Source: VAZQ01 sp963739385 (GTDB lineage Bacteria > Pseudomonadota > Alphaproteobacteria > Rhizobiales > Xanthobacteraceae). From it: a DNA stretch of 64,000 bases. The DNA is taken from NCBI GenBank assembly GCA_963739385.1, contig CAVUAI010000011.1, forward strand, positions 62,001 to 126,000. Direction: 5' to 3'. The translations under genes and the position numbers were made by a program. Positions 1 to 8,517 of the stretch are shown here, piece after piece. A model generated the notes under the pieces. It searched no databases and was not told the origin of the DNA. It saw only the letters and a program-made list of their open reading frames with translations. Position 1 is the first letter of the stretch; each line of letters opens with the position of its first letter.

Positions 1-954
1 CGTTCCGTCATCATGCTGGGGCTCAACTACGGCCAGCACCGCGACGACGATGACGGTCGTGGCGGTGACCCGCTGGCGATCCTGCACGAGCGCGACCGCG
101 GGGCGATCTCGGTCTATGCACAGGCCGACGACTATCACGACATCATCAAGCCACGACTCAAGGCATTGGCGCGTTGGCTGACGGCGCAGGCGGGCGGCGA
201 TGTGAAGGTCTTTGTCGATACCGCCGCGGTCATGGAGAAGCCGCTGGCCGCCGCGGCGGGGCTGGGCTGGCAGGGCAAACATACCAATCTGGTTTCGCGC
301 CAGTTCGGGTCATGGCTGTTCCTGGGCGCGATCTTCACCACCCTCGACCTGCCGCCGGACGCGCCCGAGGTCGATCACTGCGGCAGCTGCCGCACCTGCC
401 TCGACGTCTGTCCGACGGCAGCATTTCCAGCGCCCTATCAACTCGATGCGCGCCGCTGCATTTCCTATCTCACCATCGAGCACAAGGGACCGATCCCGCG
501 CGAACTGCGCTCCGCCATCGGCAACCGTATCTACGGCTGCGACGATTGCCTGGCCGTGTGTCCGTGGAACAAGTTCGCACAGGTCGGCCATGAGTCGAGG
601 CTGGCAGCGCGTGACCAGCTCAAGGCACCGTCCCTTGCCGAGCTTGCTCGTCTGGACGACGCAGCGTTTCGAAAGCTGTTTGCGAAATCCCCGGTCAAAC
701 GCACCGGCCGCGATCGCTTCGTGCGCAACGTGTTGATCGCGGTCGGCAACTCAGGCGATCCAGCGCTCGCGACCGAAGCGGCGCAGCTACTGGCCGATCC
801 CTCGCCGCTGGTGCGCGGTGCCGCGGTGTGGGCTCTGAGCCGGCTTCTCCCGGCCGAGCAGGTCGCCGCACTTGCCGAAGCGAATCGCTTGCGGGAACGA
901 GAACCGCTGGTCGCAGATGAATGGACGGCGGCGCTCGGGGCGCCAGCGGCTTGA
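1..954 (+). CDS. queG: Epoxyqueuosine reductase, 5' end outside window
   Basis: Catalyses the last step of queuosine synthesis, reducing epoxyqueuosine to queuosine in tRNA with cobalamin and two 4Fe-4S clusters, in the cytoplasm. The reading frame is open from base 1, so the N-terminus lies upstream and the first visible ATG (13) is internal. Counting from that ATG, two cysteine clusters bind the iron-sulfur centres: CGSCRTCLDVCP near residues 123-134 and CDDCLAVCP near 176-184. The stretch around GLGWQGKH matches the family core. The C-terminal part (about 240-300) is helical and HEAT-like, as in QueG. The stop overlaps the start of the next gene by one base, suggesting co-translation. The identification is firm; only the start is missing. 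Confidence 0.96.
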   Translation, partial: RSVIMLGLNYGQHRDDDDGRGGDPLAILHERDRGAISVYAQADDYHDIIKPRLKALARWLTAQAGGDVKVFVDTAAVMEKPLAAAAGLGWQGKHTNLVSRQFGSWLFLGAIFTTLDLPPDAPEVDHCGSCRTCLDVCPTAAFPAPYQLDARRCISYLTIEHKGPIPRELRSAIGNRIYGCDDCLAVCPWNKFAQVGHESRLAARDQLKAPSLAELARLDDAAFRKLFAKSPVKRTGRDRFVRNVLIAVGNSGDPALATEAAQLLADPSPLVRGAAVWALSRLLPAEQVAALAEANRLREREPLVADEWTAALGAPAA

Positions 955-1859
955 TGCCTGCACTCGTTTGTCTCGGCCTGGGCTACTGCGCGCGGCATTA
1001 TGTCGGCGAATTCGGCACGCGTTTCGACCGCATCATAGGAACGACGCGTCGGGCCGAGCCGACGCCGGGCCGGGTTTCGGCCGGCGGCCGCACGGTCGAG
1101 ATGCTCGCGTTCGATTCGACGTCCCGCGACCTCGTGGCCGCCGTTCGGCAGGCCGATGCCCTGCTCGTCTCGGCAGCGCCGGCCGAGGGGCACGACCCCG
1201 TGCTCGCCGCCTTCGAAAACGAGATTGCCGCGGCGCCACGGCTTCGAGCCGTGGTCTACCTGTCGACGATCGGTGTCTACGGCGACAGTGGCGGCCGATG
1301 GATCGATGAAGCGGCTCCGACCATGCTCACCGGCCGCGGGCGCGCGCGCACCGATGCGGAGCTCGCCTGGCGGACGCTGGGACAACAACGCAACGTGCCG
1401 GTCGCGATCCTCCGCCTCGGCGGGATTTACGGTCCGGGACAGAACGGGCTGGTGCGGCTTTTGCGTGGCACCGCGCACCGTGTCGCCAAGCCGGGGCACG
1501 TCTCCAACCGCATCCACGTCCACGACATCGCCCAGGCGATCGACGCGGCATTGGCGCGACAAGCCGACGGCGTATTCAACGTGGTGGACGACGAGCCGGC
1601 GTCGCCGAGCGAGCAGATCGCGTTTGCGGCACAGCTTCTCGGCATCGATCCGCCGCCCGAAATCCCTTTTGCAGACGCCGGCCGACTGCTTTCGCCCATG
1701 GCGCTGAGCTTCTATGACGGCTGCATTCGTGCGCGCAACGACAAGCTCAAGAACCAGCTCGGGGTGCACTTGCGCTATCCAACGTACCGCGAAGGCCTGC
1801 GCGCGCTCTACCAGGCAGGAGATCATCTGGCCGCCGGCAAGCCCGGTTCATCCGCCTAG
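954..1859 (+). CDS. NAD(P)-binding epimerase-like (atypical SDR) protein
   Basis: A Rossmann-fold protein of about 301 residues in the extended/atypical short-chain dehydrogenase group (YeeZ-like). It starts at the ATG that shares its A with the queG stop; the longer upstream frame lies inside queG. The N-terminus carries a glycine-rich nucleotide loop (CLGLGYCARHYV). A STIGVYGD segment near residue 105 resembles the Ser-x-Tyr region of epimerases, and LRLGGIYGPGQ follows near 160. The C-terminal half matches the substrate-binding part of the family. The substrate is unknown. Coupling to queG may only reflect operon position. Confidence 0.8.
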   Translation: MPALVCLGLGYCARHYVGEFGTRFDRIIGTTRRAEPTPGRVSAGGRTVEMLAFDSTSRDLVAAVRQADALLVSAAPAEGHDPVLAAFENEIAAAPRLRAVVYLSTIGVYGDSGGRWIDEAAPTMLTGRGRARTDAELAWRTLGQQRNVPVAILRLGGIYGPGQNGLVRLLRGTAHRVAKPGHVSNRIHVHDIAQAIDAALARQADGVFNVVDDEPASPSEQIAFAAQLLGIDPPPEIPFADAGRLLSPMALSFYDGCIRARNDKLKNQLGVHLRYPTYREGLRALYQAGDHLAAGKPGSSA

Positions 1860-1976
1860 AGTCCACCACCACTTCTTTTACGCAGGAGCGAACGCTTCTC
1901 GGCGATTGAGGTGAGCGGCTACGCGGGCGTTGATGTACGCTGGTGCAGGTCAGTGTGCTTGATGAGAGGTGCTTGA

Positions 1977-2321
1977 ATGATCGCTGTCATCTTCGAGGTG
2001 TGGCCCCGGCCAGGTCACAAGAAGCAATATCTCGATCTGGCCGCCGAGCTGCGCCCTCTGCTGGACACCATCGACGGGTTCATCTCGGTCGAAAGGTTCG
2101 AGAGCATTTATGAGCCCGGCAAGATGCTCTCGCTGTCGTTCTTTCGCGACGAAGCCGCCCTGAACGCGTGGCGTAATGTCGAAGCCCATCGTGCTGCGCA
2201 GGCCATCGGCCGCGCCGAGGCATTCTCCGACTATCGATTGCGGATTGCCGGCGTGATCAGGGACTACGGCATGTCGGAGCGCACCCAGGTGCCGGATGAC
2301 AGCCGCGCGAAGCATGGCTAG
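1977..2321 (+). CDS. Antibiotic biosynthesis monooxygenase (ABM) family protein
   Basis: A small cytoplasmic protein (114 residues) of the dimeric ferredoxin-like ABM fold. Sequence signs are the N-terminal beta strand (MIAVIFEVWP), the LDTIDGFISVERFES segment, and the LSLSFFRDEAALNAWRN segment with the aromatic/Trp pattern typical of the family, followed by a helix rich in Ala and His. Members include quinol monooxygenases and haem-degrading enzymes, but nothing here fixes a substrate. It stands alone between an upstream plus-strand gene and a convergent hydrolase gene. The last 12 or so residues are polar and probably disordered. Confidence 0.78.
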   Translation: MIAVIFEVWPRPGHKKQYLDLAAELRPLLDTIDGFISVERFESIYEPGKMLSLSFFRDEAALNAWRNVEAHRAAQAIGRAEAFSDYRLRIAGVIRDYGMSERTQVPDDSRAKHG

Positions 2322-2451
2322 CTCGAGCGGCCTCGCGCGCGGCAAAGTTGCCAAGCCGGCTCACCGTGGACGCCGATTGCGACACCGATGCCGAGGGGCG
2401 GGCAGCACATTAGCGCGGACGGTTGGTTCACCGCGCCTGAACGCGCTGCCG

Positions 2452-3228
2452 CTACTGGAACTCCGCCACTGCCACGATCAGCCGCTCGATGTCTTCCGGA
2501 CGGGACAGGCGGTGGTCGCCGTCCTTGACCAGCGTGAGCACGACATCGTCCTGCGCAAACCGCGCCGAAAGTTCAACGGCGTGCTGCCACGGCACGTCGG
2601 GATCCTGCACCCCCTGGAGAATTCGGACAGGACAACCGGTCTCGATCATGCCGTCGAGCAGGAGGTGCCGACGCCCCTCTTCAATCAGGCCACGGGTAAT
2701 GGGATAGGGCTGCTCGGAATATTGTGAGGGCCGTTGCCAGACGCCGATCTGCTCAATCTCGCGCTTGACCTCCGGCGGGAAGCGCTTCCACATCAGCTCT
2801 TCCGTGAAATCGACCGCCGGAGCAATCAGCACGAGGGACGCCACGCGGGGGGTTGGTTGCGTGCTCTGCGCCAGTTCGCGTGCCAGCAGGAGCGCCAGCC
2901 ACCCGCCCATGGACGAGCCGATGACCACCTGCGGCCCCTGGCAGAACGCATTGAACACGGCCCTGCTTTCGTCGAGCCATCGGCCGATCGTGCCGTCGGT
3001 GAACTCGCCTTCCAACTCGCCGTGGCCGGAATAGTCGAAACGCGTTATAGCCCGGCCATGGTCCTGCGCCCATTGATCGAGCGCCTCTGCCTTGGTGCCC
3101 TTCATGTCGGACTTGAATCCGCCCAGCCAGAACAGCCCCGGGCCTGCCCCGTCGCGCCATCGCACCGCGATGCGCCGTGCGGCAATACCGGTTCCAACAT
3201 TCAATGATTTCAGGCAAGGATCGATCAT
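2452..3228 (-). CDS. Alpha/beta hydrolase
   Basis: A 258-residue serine hydrolase of the alpha/beta fold, closest in look to the ABHD10-like esterase/thioesterase group. The nucleophile elbow is GSSMGGW near residues 104-110. The oxyanion-hole strand is FWLGGFKSDMKGTK near 33-46. An acid is likely in QDPDVPW (about 210), and the catalytic histidine is in KDGDHRLS (about 238). No signal peptide is visible, so it should be cytoplasmic. It is transcribed towards the ABM-family gene. The natural ester or thioester substrate cannot be told from sequence. Confidence 0.85.
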   Translation of the reverse strand: MIDPCLKSLNVGTGIAARRIAVRWRDGAGPGLFWLGGFKSDMKGTKAEALDQWAQDHGRAITRFDYSGHGELEGEFTDGTIGRWLDESRAVFNAFCQGPQVVIGSSMGGWLALLLARELAQSTQPTPRVASLVLIAPAVDFTEELMWKRFPPEVKREIEQIGVWQRPSQYSEQPYPITRGLIEEGRRHLLLDGMIETGCPVRILQGVQDPDVPWQHAVELSARFAQDDVVLTLVKDGDHRLSRPEDIERLIVAVAEFQ

Positions 3229-3340
3229 TTGAGGCGTCCGGCGAGGGGTCTATTTGCATTGGGCTTCGGGACGTGCCTGTTTCGCCGGATGTCGCCGTTG
3301 AATGCAAGAGCGCACTAGCGGGTCCGGCGCGGGTCGAGAA

Positions 3341-4555
3341 ATGAGTTCGGTGAACGACGACCACGAGCACACGCACGTTTCCCCGCACACAGTGGCCGGC
3401 GCTACCATTCTGCAGATCGTGCCGGCCCTGCGCGAGGAGCCGACTGCGCGCATGGCCGTGAACGTGGCCTCCGCGCTGGTGCAGGCGGGCGCGCGTGCAC
3501 TGGTGGCAGGCGCAGATGGTCCGCTCGTTGCGGAACTCCAGGGGTTCGGTGGCGAGTGGATTGCGCTCACCAACGACACCGCCAATCCGATCACGCTCTG
3601 GCGTGGCGCACGTCAGCTCGAACGGCTGATCGCATCCGAGCAGGTCGACATCGCGCATGCCCAGAGTCCCGGCGGAGCTTGGATGGCCAACATGGCGGCA
3701 GCGCAGATCCCGGTCCAACTCGTGACGACCCTGCCCGACCTGCCGGCTGCGGGGTTCCGCACTTACTGGATGGCGGGCCTTGCACGCGGCGACTGGATCA
3801 TCACCCCATCGAATTTCGCCGCCGCGCCGACCTTGGCACGTCACGCCCTTCCGCGTGAGCGGATCACCGTCATCCCGCCCACCATCGACACCGCAGCATT
3901 CGATCCCGCCGCGGTGGATACCGCCCGTGTCGAAGCGCTGCGGGCCGCGTGGCGAATTCCGTCGGACGCACGAATTCTCCTGGTGCCCGGGCGCGTCAGC
4001 CCATGGAACGGCCAACGCATCCTGCCCGACGTGGCGCGCATCCTGCGTGATGAAGGTGTGCGCGGCTTCGTCTTCGTGCTCGCGGGTGAGTACCGAACCC
4101 ATCGCAAGCATGCGCGCTCCATTGCCCGGGAGGCGAAAGCCAAGGGCGTACAGGCGCTGGTCCGGCTGACCGGTCATTGCCGCGACATGCCGGCGGCGTT
4201 CGCCGCCGCGGACACCGTGGTGGTGCCTGCAATCAAGGCCCCGGTATTCGGTCGCGTGGTCGCTCAAGCGCAGGCCATGGGACGGCCGGTCGTCACGTCG
4301 GAGCTCGGGATTCTGTCTGAACATGTAGCGACACCACCGGAGATGCCGGAGGAGGTGCGCACGGGTTGGCTGGCGAAGCCAGGCGATGCGACGGAATTTG
4401 CCCGTGCGATCAGCGCCTCGTTCTCCCTCGATGAGGTCGCCTATCGCACAATGGCGGCTCGCGCCCGGCAGTTTGCGGAATACATGTTTTCTCCCGCCAG
4501 CGCGGTGACGGCGACGCATGCGGTCTATAACGCGTTGTTGGCACGCGACATCTAG
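3341..4555 (+). CDS. Glycosyltransferase, GT-B fold (family 4-like)
   Basis: A sugar transferase of about 404 residues acting on an unknown acceptor, probably in envelope polysaccharide synthesis. I prefer the ATG at 3341 because residues from the alternative start at 3302 look non-conserved. The N-domain has ILQIVPALREEP. The C-domain opens with RILLVPGRVSPWNGQ (about residue 210), followed by FVFVLAGEYR and VRLTGHCRDMPAAFAAAD, as in GT4 enzymes. The usual acidic pair of the EX7E motif is missing: the segment reads APVFGRVVAQAQAMGRPVV, with Pro and Gln where Glu is expected. It is divergent from the hydrolase gene on the minus strand. Confidence 0.82.
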   Translation: MSSVNDDHEHTHVSPHTVAGATILQIVPALREEPTARMAVNVASALVQAGARALVAGADGPLVAELQGFGGEWIALTNDTANPITLWRGARQLERLIASEQVDIAHAQSPGGAWMANMAAAQIPVQLVTTLPDLPAAGFRTYWMAGLARGDWIITPSNFAAAPTLARHALPRERITVIPPTIDTAAFDPAAVDTARVEALRAAWRIPSDARILLVPGRVSPWNGQRILPDVARILRDEGVRGFVFVLAGEYRTHRKHARSIAREAKAKGVQALVRLTGHCRDMPAAFAAADTVVVPAIKAPVFGRVVAQAQAMGRPVVTSELGILSEHVATPPEMPEEVRTGWLAKPGDATEFARAISASFSLDEVAYRTMAARARQFAEYMFSPASAVTATHAVYNALLARDI

Positions 4556-4570
4556 CGGGCGGCAAGTTTC

Positions 4571-4588
4571 CGCGGCGAGGCCGCCGCG
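4571..4588 (+). terminator. Hairpin after glycosyltransferase gene
   Basis: A perfect 7-bp inverted repeat (CGCGGCG, loop AGGC, CGCCGCG) begins 16 bases after the glycosyltransferase stop. There is no T-tract, so it is only a weak terminator candidate, but it separates this gene from infC. Confidence 0.3.
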
Positions 4589-4690
4589 TGAATCGAGCCG
4601 ATTAGCCGTTGACTTATGCGCGGTTTGTACTGATCTTTTACCAGCCTGCGGCAGCGGGCCCCGTTGCAACGACATGAGGAGAGCAGAGCC

Positions 4691-5230
4691 ATTCGTCGCC
4701 CAATGAGACCCGCGCAGCCCGCCCCCAAGGACGGCCCGCGCATCAACGAGGAGATCCGCGTCCGTCAAGTCCAATTGATCGACCAGACCGGCCACAATCA
4801 CGGGCCTGTTGAAATTCAGTTCGCTTTGGACAGGGCCCAAGAGGCCGGGCTTGATCTCGTCGAGATCGCCCCAAATTCGTCCCCGCCGGTCTGCAAGATT
4901 CTCGATTACGGCAAATACAAATATCAGGCGCAGAAGAAGGCGGCGGAGGCGCGCAAGAAACAGAAGGTCGTGGAGGTCAAGGAGATCAAGCTCCGGCCGA
5001 TGATCGACGACCACGATTACGACGTGAAGATGCGCTCGATGCAGCGCTTCTTCGAAGAGGGCGACAAGGTGAAAGTCACGCTGCGTTTCCGCGGCCGCGA
5101 GATGGCCCACCAGGAACTCGGCTATCAGCTCCTCAATCGCGTCAAGGACGACACCTCCAAACTCGCCAAGGTCGAGCAGGAACCGCGCTTCGAAGGCCGG
5201 CAGGTGGTGATGGTGCTGGCGCCGCGGTAG
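4691..5230 (+). CDS. infC: Translation initiation factor IF-3
   Basis: IF-3 binds the 30S subunit, checks start-codon pairing and keeps the subunits apart. The protein (about 179 residues) has the N-domain (INEEIR... LDLVEIAPNSSPPVCKILDYGKYKY), the lysine-rich linker (KKAAEARKKQK) and the C-domain (EVKEIKLRPMIDDHDYDVK, KVTLRFRGREMAH). The start appears to be ATT at 4691. An AGGAG ribosome site (4677-4681) sits nine bases ahead of it, and the next codons read Arg-Arg-Pro, matching the N-terminus of alphaproteobacterial IF-3. The ATG at 4664 lies before that ribosome site, and the ATG at 4703 is 21 bases past it. A non-ATG start is the known basis of IF-3 autoregulation. The protein identity is certain; the start is an inference. 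Confidence 0.95.
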   Translation: MRRPMRPAQPAPKDGPRINEEIRVRQVQLIDQTGHNHGPVEIQFALDRAQEAGLDLVEIAPNSSPPVCKILDYGKYKYQAQKKAAEARKKQKVVEVKEIKLRPMIDDHDYDVKMRSMQRFFEEGDKVKVTLRFRGREMAHQELGYQLLNRVKDDTSKLAKVEQEPRFEGRQVVMVLAPR

Positions 5231-5323
5231 CCGACCTCATCAGCCGACATAAGCTACGCATCCTTGCGGCCGGAAATTTCGTCCCTGTCGAAGGCACGGC
5301 TGACTGCCGGCGGCGCAGACGCG

Positions 5324-6310
5324 TCACTGCGGCTCGATGCCGAGTTCTGCGACGAGATTGCGCCAGCGCTCCTGATCCTTTCGGATGAATGCGTCCGCGG
5401 CATCCGGCGTGCCCGCGTCGCTTGGCGCAAGGCCGAACGCCAGGATGCGCTGGCGCACATCCGGGGCTTGCAGAAACCGCACGATCTCTCGATTGACGCG
5501 CGCGATAACAGGCGCCGGCGTGGCCGCCGGCGCCACCACCGCAAACCAGCCGTCGACCACAAATCCGGGCAGCGTCTCGCCGATGGTCGGCAGATCCTCC
5601 ATGCCGGGAAAACGCCGTTCGGAACTGATCGCGATGCGGCGCAATTTCCCTGCCTTCACGAATGCGTCTGAGGCGGCGACCGAAGAGATCATGAGCTGGA
5701 CCGTCCCGGTCGCCGCGTCCTGCAGCATCTGGGCCGTGGTACGGTAAGGGACCTCCACCATCTGCATGCCGGACCGCTTGTTGAGAAGTTTGCCTGCGAC
5801 GACGCCGAAACCGCTCGAGGCGTCGACCGCATACGACAGCTTGCCGGGCTGCGCCTTGCCATAGGCGATCAGTTCGGCGAGCGTCGTCGCGGGTATGTCC
5901 GGCTGCACAGCAACGACAAAGGGGCCGCTGTCGCAGACCATGGCTACCGCCGCATAGTCACGCGTTGGATCGTAGGGAAGCGACTTGAGCGTGAACATGT
6001 TCGAGGTCAGGCCGGATGCATTGGCGAAAAAGAGCGTGTAGCCGTCGGGCTCCGCCCGAGCCGCCGCTTGCGCCCCGATGATTCCGGATGCACCGGGCAT
6101 GTTTTCCACGAATACCTGCTGTCCCAGTGCCCGCGAGAGTCCTTCGCTGAGGAGCCGCGCCATGATGTCGGTGGCAAGACCCGGGCCGGTCGCCACGATC
6201 AACTTGATCGGCCGCGCCGGCCAATTCTGCGCAGATGCCTGCCGGGAACTTGTTTCGCCTGCTGCGACCAACGCCAGTACGCAGAAGAGTGCGCGCAGAA
6301 CGCACGACAT
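5324..6310 (-). CDS. Tripartite tricarboxylate transporter binding protein (Bug family)
   Basis: A periplasmic solute-binding protein of about 328 residues in the TctC/Bug family. It has a signal peptide (MSCVLRALFCVLALVAAGETS, cleaved near QASA-QNWP). Then comes the family start WPARPIKLIVATGPGLATDI, and later GASGIIGAQAAARAEPDGYT and VEVPYRTTAQMLQDAATGTV. I chose the ATG at 6310 because GGGAGGAC lies just upstream, rather than the longer frame from 6346. No TctA/TctB membrane partner is next to it, which is common for orphan Bug receptors. The ligand is unknown, usually a carboxylate. Confidence 0.9.
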   Translation of the reverse strand: MSCVLRALFCVLALVAAGETSSRQASAQNWPARPIKLIVATGPGLATDIMARLLSEGLSRALGQQVFVENMPGASGIIGAQAAARAEPDGYTLFFANASGLTSNMFTLKSLPYDPTRDYAAVAMVCDSGPFVVAVQPDIPATTLAELIAYGKAQPGKLSYAVDASSGFGVVAGKLLNKRSGMQMVEVPYRTTAQMLQDAATGTVQLMISSVAASDAFVKAGKLRRIAISSERRFPGMEDLPTIGETLPGFVVDGWFAVVAPAATPAPVIARVNREIVRFLQAPDVRQRILAFGLAPSDAGTPDAADAFIRKDQERWRNLVAELGIEPQ

Positions 6311-6432
6311 GCTGTCCTCCCATGAGCGGCGTTCCTTCGCCGGCATGCGGCTTGACGGCGCCGTCCCGCGACCATCATGTTAACAGCGAGCAGCAGCGCA
6401 ATCGACCCGCGCGGTGATCAGGACAGACGTCG

Positions 6433-7485
6433 GTGAGTGATCAGCTTCTGCTGGTGGGCAGCATTCCATTCGACACGCCGAAAGAGGTTTTCGAGACCTT
6501 CGGCACGCCGCTCGGACGTTTCCTGGGGGCGGTTCCGGACGGCGAAGTCGGGCCGCGCAGCCACTGGATCAGCCGCATCCACTATCAGGTATTCGCAGGC
6601 CATCCGGAGCTCGAGATTCTCGCCCGCCCGCGCCCCGACAATGGCGTCGAGCGTCTGAACCCCCACGACAATTCCGACCGGTGGCAGTTCAAGGTCCGTG
6701 ATGGCGTCGCGCAGGTACGTTTCGGAGACCCGGGCTGGCGCCTCGGCTTTGCACGCGACGCGATCAACTCCTACTTCGTTTTCCAGACGCTGAAGGACAA
6801 GGGCGTGCTGGCCCCGCATCTGCGTTTTCAAGTCTCGCTGCCCATGGTCAACAGCGCAGTGCCGCCGCGGGTGTTCCCGGTCGCCGGCGACCTCGACAAG
6901 ATCAAGCCGGGGTTCGAAGCAGCGTTGCGCGCCGAGCTTGCCAAGATCATCGAAAAGATTCCCGCCAAGGACCTCGCCATTCAGTGGGACTGCGCCACCG
7001 AAGTCCAGGACGCCTACGGCGCCATCCCGCAATTACCACCCGAGGGCGCGATCGAGCGAAACGTGGCGCAGGTGCGCAGTCTGTCTCCCCGGATCCCGGA
7101 AGAGGTCGCGCTGGGTTATCACCTGTGCTTCGGTACGTTGGGAGGCTGGCCGCGCTTTCAACCGGAGACGCTGAGCGAAACCGTGAAACTCGCGAATGCA
7201 TTCCTGGCAGCGTCGGGCCGGCGTGTCGACTGGATCCATATCCCGCTGCTGGACACCGACGACGACGCCTTCTTCGCACCGCTGAAGGAGCTTGAGCCGC
7301 GCGGCGCGCGCGTCTATCTCGGCGCGGTCCACAACATGGACGGGTTTGAGAAGCGCGTGGCGATGGCGCGCAAATACCTGCCGAACTTCGGCCTCGCGGC
7401 CTATTGCGGCTTCGGACGCAACCCGGCCTCCGAATTGCCGGGCATCCTCGCAGACCATTTGCAGGCGGCCGGCGCGGCCCGCTGA
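6433..7485 (+). CDS. MetE/UROD-like barrel protein of unknown function
   Basis: A 350-residue protein with a GTG start (gtg agt gat cag). I do not know a named function. The segments LAIQWDCATEVQDAYG, EVALGYHLCFGTLGGWPRF (a His-x-Cys like the first zinc ligands of MetE), VDWIHIPLLDTDDDAFF and LAAYCGFGRN suggest a TIM barrel of the cobalamin-independent methionine synthase/uroporphyrinogen decarboxylase superfamily. A zinc site is plausible. It stands alone, divergent from the Bug receptor gene. The MetE-like protein at 32.7-33.8 kb shares the fold but is not a close copy. Confidence 0.65.
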   Translation: MSDQLLLVGSIPFDTPKEVFETFGTPLGRFLGAVPDGEVGPRSHWISRIHYQVFAGHPELEILARPRPDNGVERLNPHDNSDRWQFKVRDGVAQVRFGDPGWRLGFARDAINSYFVFQTLKDKGVLAPHLRFQVSLPMVNSAVPPRVFPVAGDLDKIKPGFEAALRAELAKIIEKIPAKDLAIQWDCATEVQDAYGAIPQLPPEGAIERNVAQVRSLSPRIPEEVALGYHLCFGTLGGWPRFQPETLSETVKLANAFLAASGRRVDWIHIPLLDTDDDAFFAPLKELEPRGARVYLGAVHNMDGFEKRVAMARKYLPNFGLAAYCGFGRNPASELPGILADHLQAAGAAR

Positions 7486-7817
7486 ACCGGCAGCGCGGAC
7501 AGCGGCTGGGGAGCCAGGCGACCGCGCCATCGCCAATGTCCCGTGCGGCGGCTTTAGGCCGCGGCGCACGATTTGTCCCCCGCGGCAGCCCGACGAGGTC
7601 CCCGGCCGGTCCGTGAAGCCCTCGCCAAGGCCGATTCGACTGATAAATCCGAGTCCTGGTTGTATTTCGTTCCGGCCTCTGCCATAACGCCGCCCTCCCG
7701 TCGCCCGGCCGAAAGGGCTGCCGTGGCGACGGCGAAGTGCAAAATCCGCACGCTCAAATGAGCAAATCCGGCCAGCCGGGCACCTGCCCTTGGCTGCGGC
7801 CGCAAGAGGAGAGCCAA
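7486..7817. other. Intergenic leader region upstream of rpmI
   Basis: This stretch of 332 bases has no convincing gene. ORFs crossing it have no recognisable protein features. It is the expected place for the promoter and leader of the rpmI-rplT operon. A loose promoter-like pair (ttgtat and cataac, about 7658-7688) is visible, but I saw no clear attenuator or L20-binding fold. Confidence 0.4.
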
Positions 7818-8018
7818 ATGCCCAAGCTCAAGACCAAGTCGGGCGCCAAGAAGCGCTTCAAGGTCACCGCGACCGGGAAGGTGCTGTACCAGCAGTCCGG
7901 CAAGCGTCACGGCATGATCAAACGGACCAAGAAACAGATCCGCCAGTTGCGCGGCACCAATGTGCTGTTCAAAACCGACGGCGACAAGATCAAGAAATAC
8001 TATTTGGCCGGCAGCTAA
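7818..8018 (+). CDS. rpmI: 50S ribosomal protein L35
   Basis: A component of the large ribosomal subunit, 66 residues, the standard length. It is strongly basic with the family start PKLKTKSGAKKRFKVTATGK and the KRHGMIKRTKKQIRQLRG segment. The ATG at 7818 follows AGAGGAGAG at good spacing; the frame upstream is not conserved. It is followed after 72 bases by rplT, the usual pairing, and the pair was probably once continuous with pheST further down. Confidence 0.97.
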   Translation: MPKLKTKSGAKKRFKVTATGKVLYQQSGKRHGMIKRTKKQIRQLRGTNVLFKTDGDKIKKYYLAGS

Positions 8019-8090
8019 TCATTCGACGGGCGCCGCTGGCGGCCGTTTTCATCCTATCGTGGTTACACGCAATTCGTCAGGAGATCAGCG

Positions 8091-8450
8091 ATGGCACGCG
8101 TCAAACGCGGCGTCACCGGACACGCCAAGCACAAGAAAATCCTCAAAGCCGCCAAGGGCTATTACGGCCGGCGCAAGAATACCATTCGCGTCGCCAAGCA
8201 GGCGGTGGAGAAGGCGAACCAATATGCCTACCGCGACCGCAAGCGTCGCAAGCGTACCTTCCGCGCGTTGTGGATCCAGCGTCTCAACGCGGCGGTGCGC
8301 CCGTTTGGCCTGAACTACAGCCGCTTCATCGACGGACTCGGCAAGGCCGGACTTCTGGTCGACCGCAAGGTGCTGTCCGACCTTGCGATCCGCGAGCCTG
8401 TGGCATTCGCGGCGATCGTCGAGAAGGCCAAGGCCGCGATCGCGGCGTGA
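8091..8450 (+). CDS. rplT: 50S ribosomal protein L20
   Basis: Binds 23S rRNA early in assembly of the large subunit and, in many bacteria, represses its own operon. 119 residues, the usual length. It has the basic N-terminal tail (MARVKRGVTGHAKHKKILK), then YRDRKRRKRTFRALWIQRLN and the C-terminal globular domain (GLNYSRFIDGLGKAGLLVDRKVLSDLA). GGAGAT lies ahead of the ATG. It is co-oriented with rpmI. Confidence 0.98.
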   Translation: MARVKRGVTGHAKHKKILKAAKGYYGRRKNTIRVAKQAVEKANQYAYRDRKRRKRTFRALWIQRLNAAVRPFGLNYSRFIDGLGKAGLLVDRKVLSDLAIREPVAFAAIVEKAKAAIAA

Positions 8451-8517
8451 GCATCGGAGGGCAGACGGCCGGCGACGGGGACGAACTCGTTCGGACTGCG
8501 TCGTCGGGCGCGAGGCG

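Noticed and set aside
2753..5110. A 785-codon minus-strand frame over the glycosyltransferase and infC
   Set aside because: Shadow frame; only its tail copies the hydrolase region in a wrong frame.
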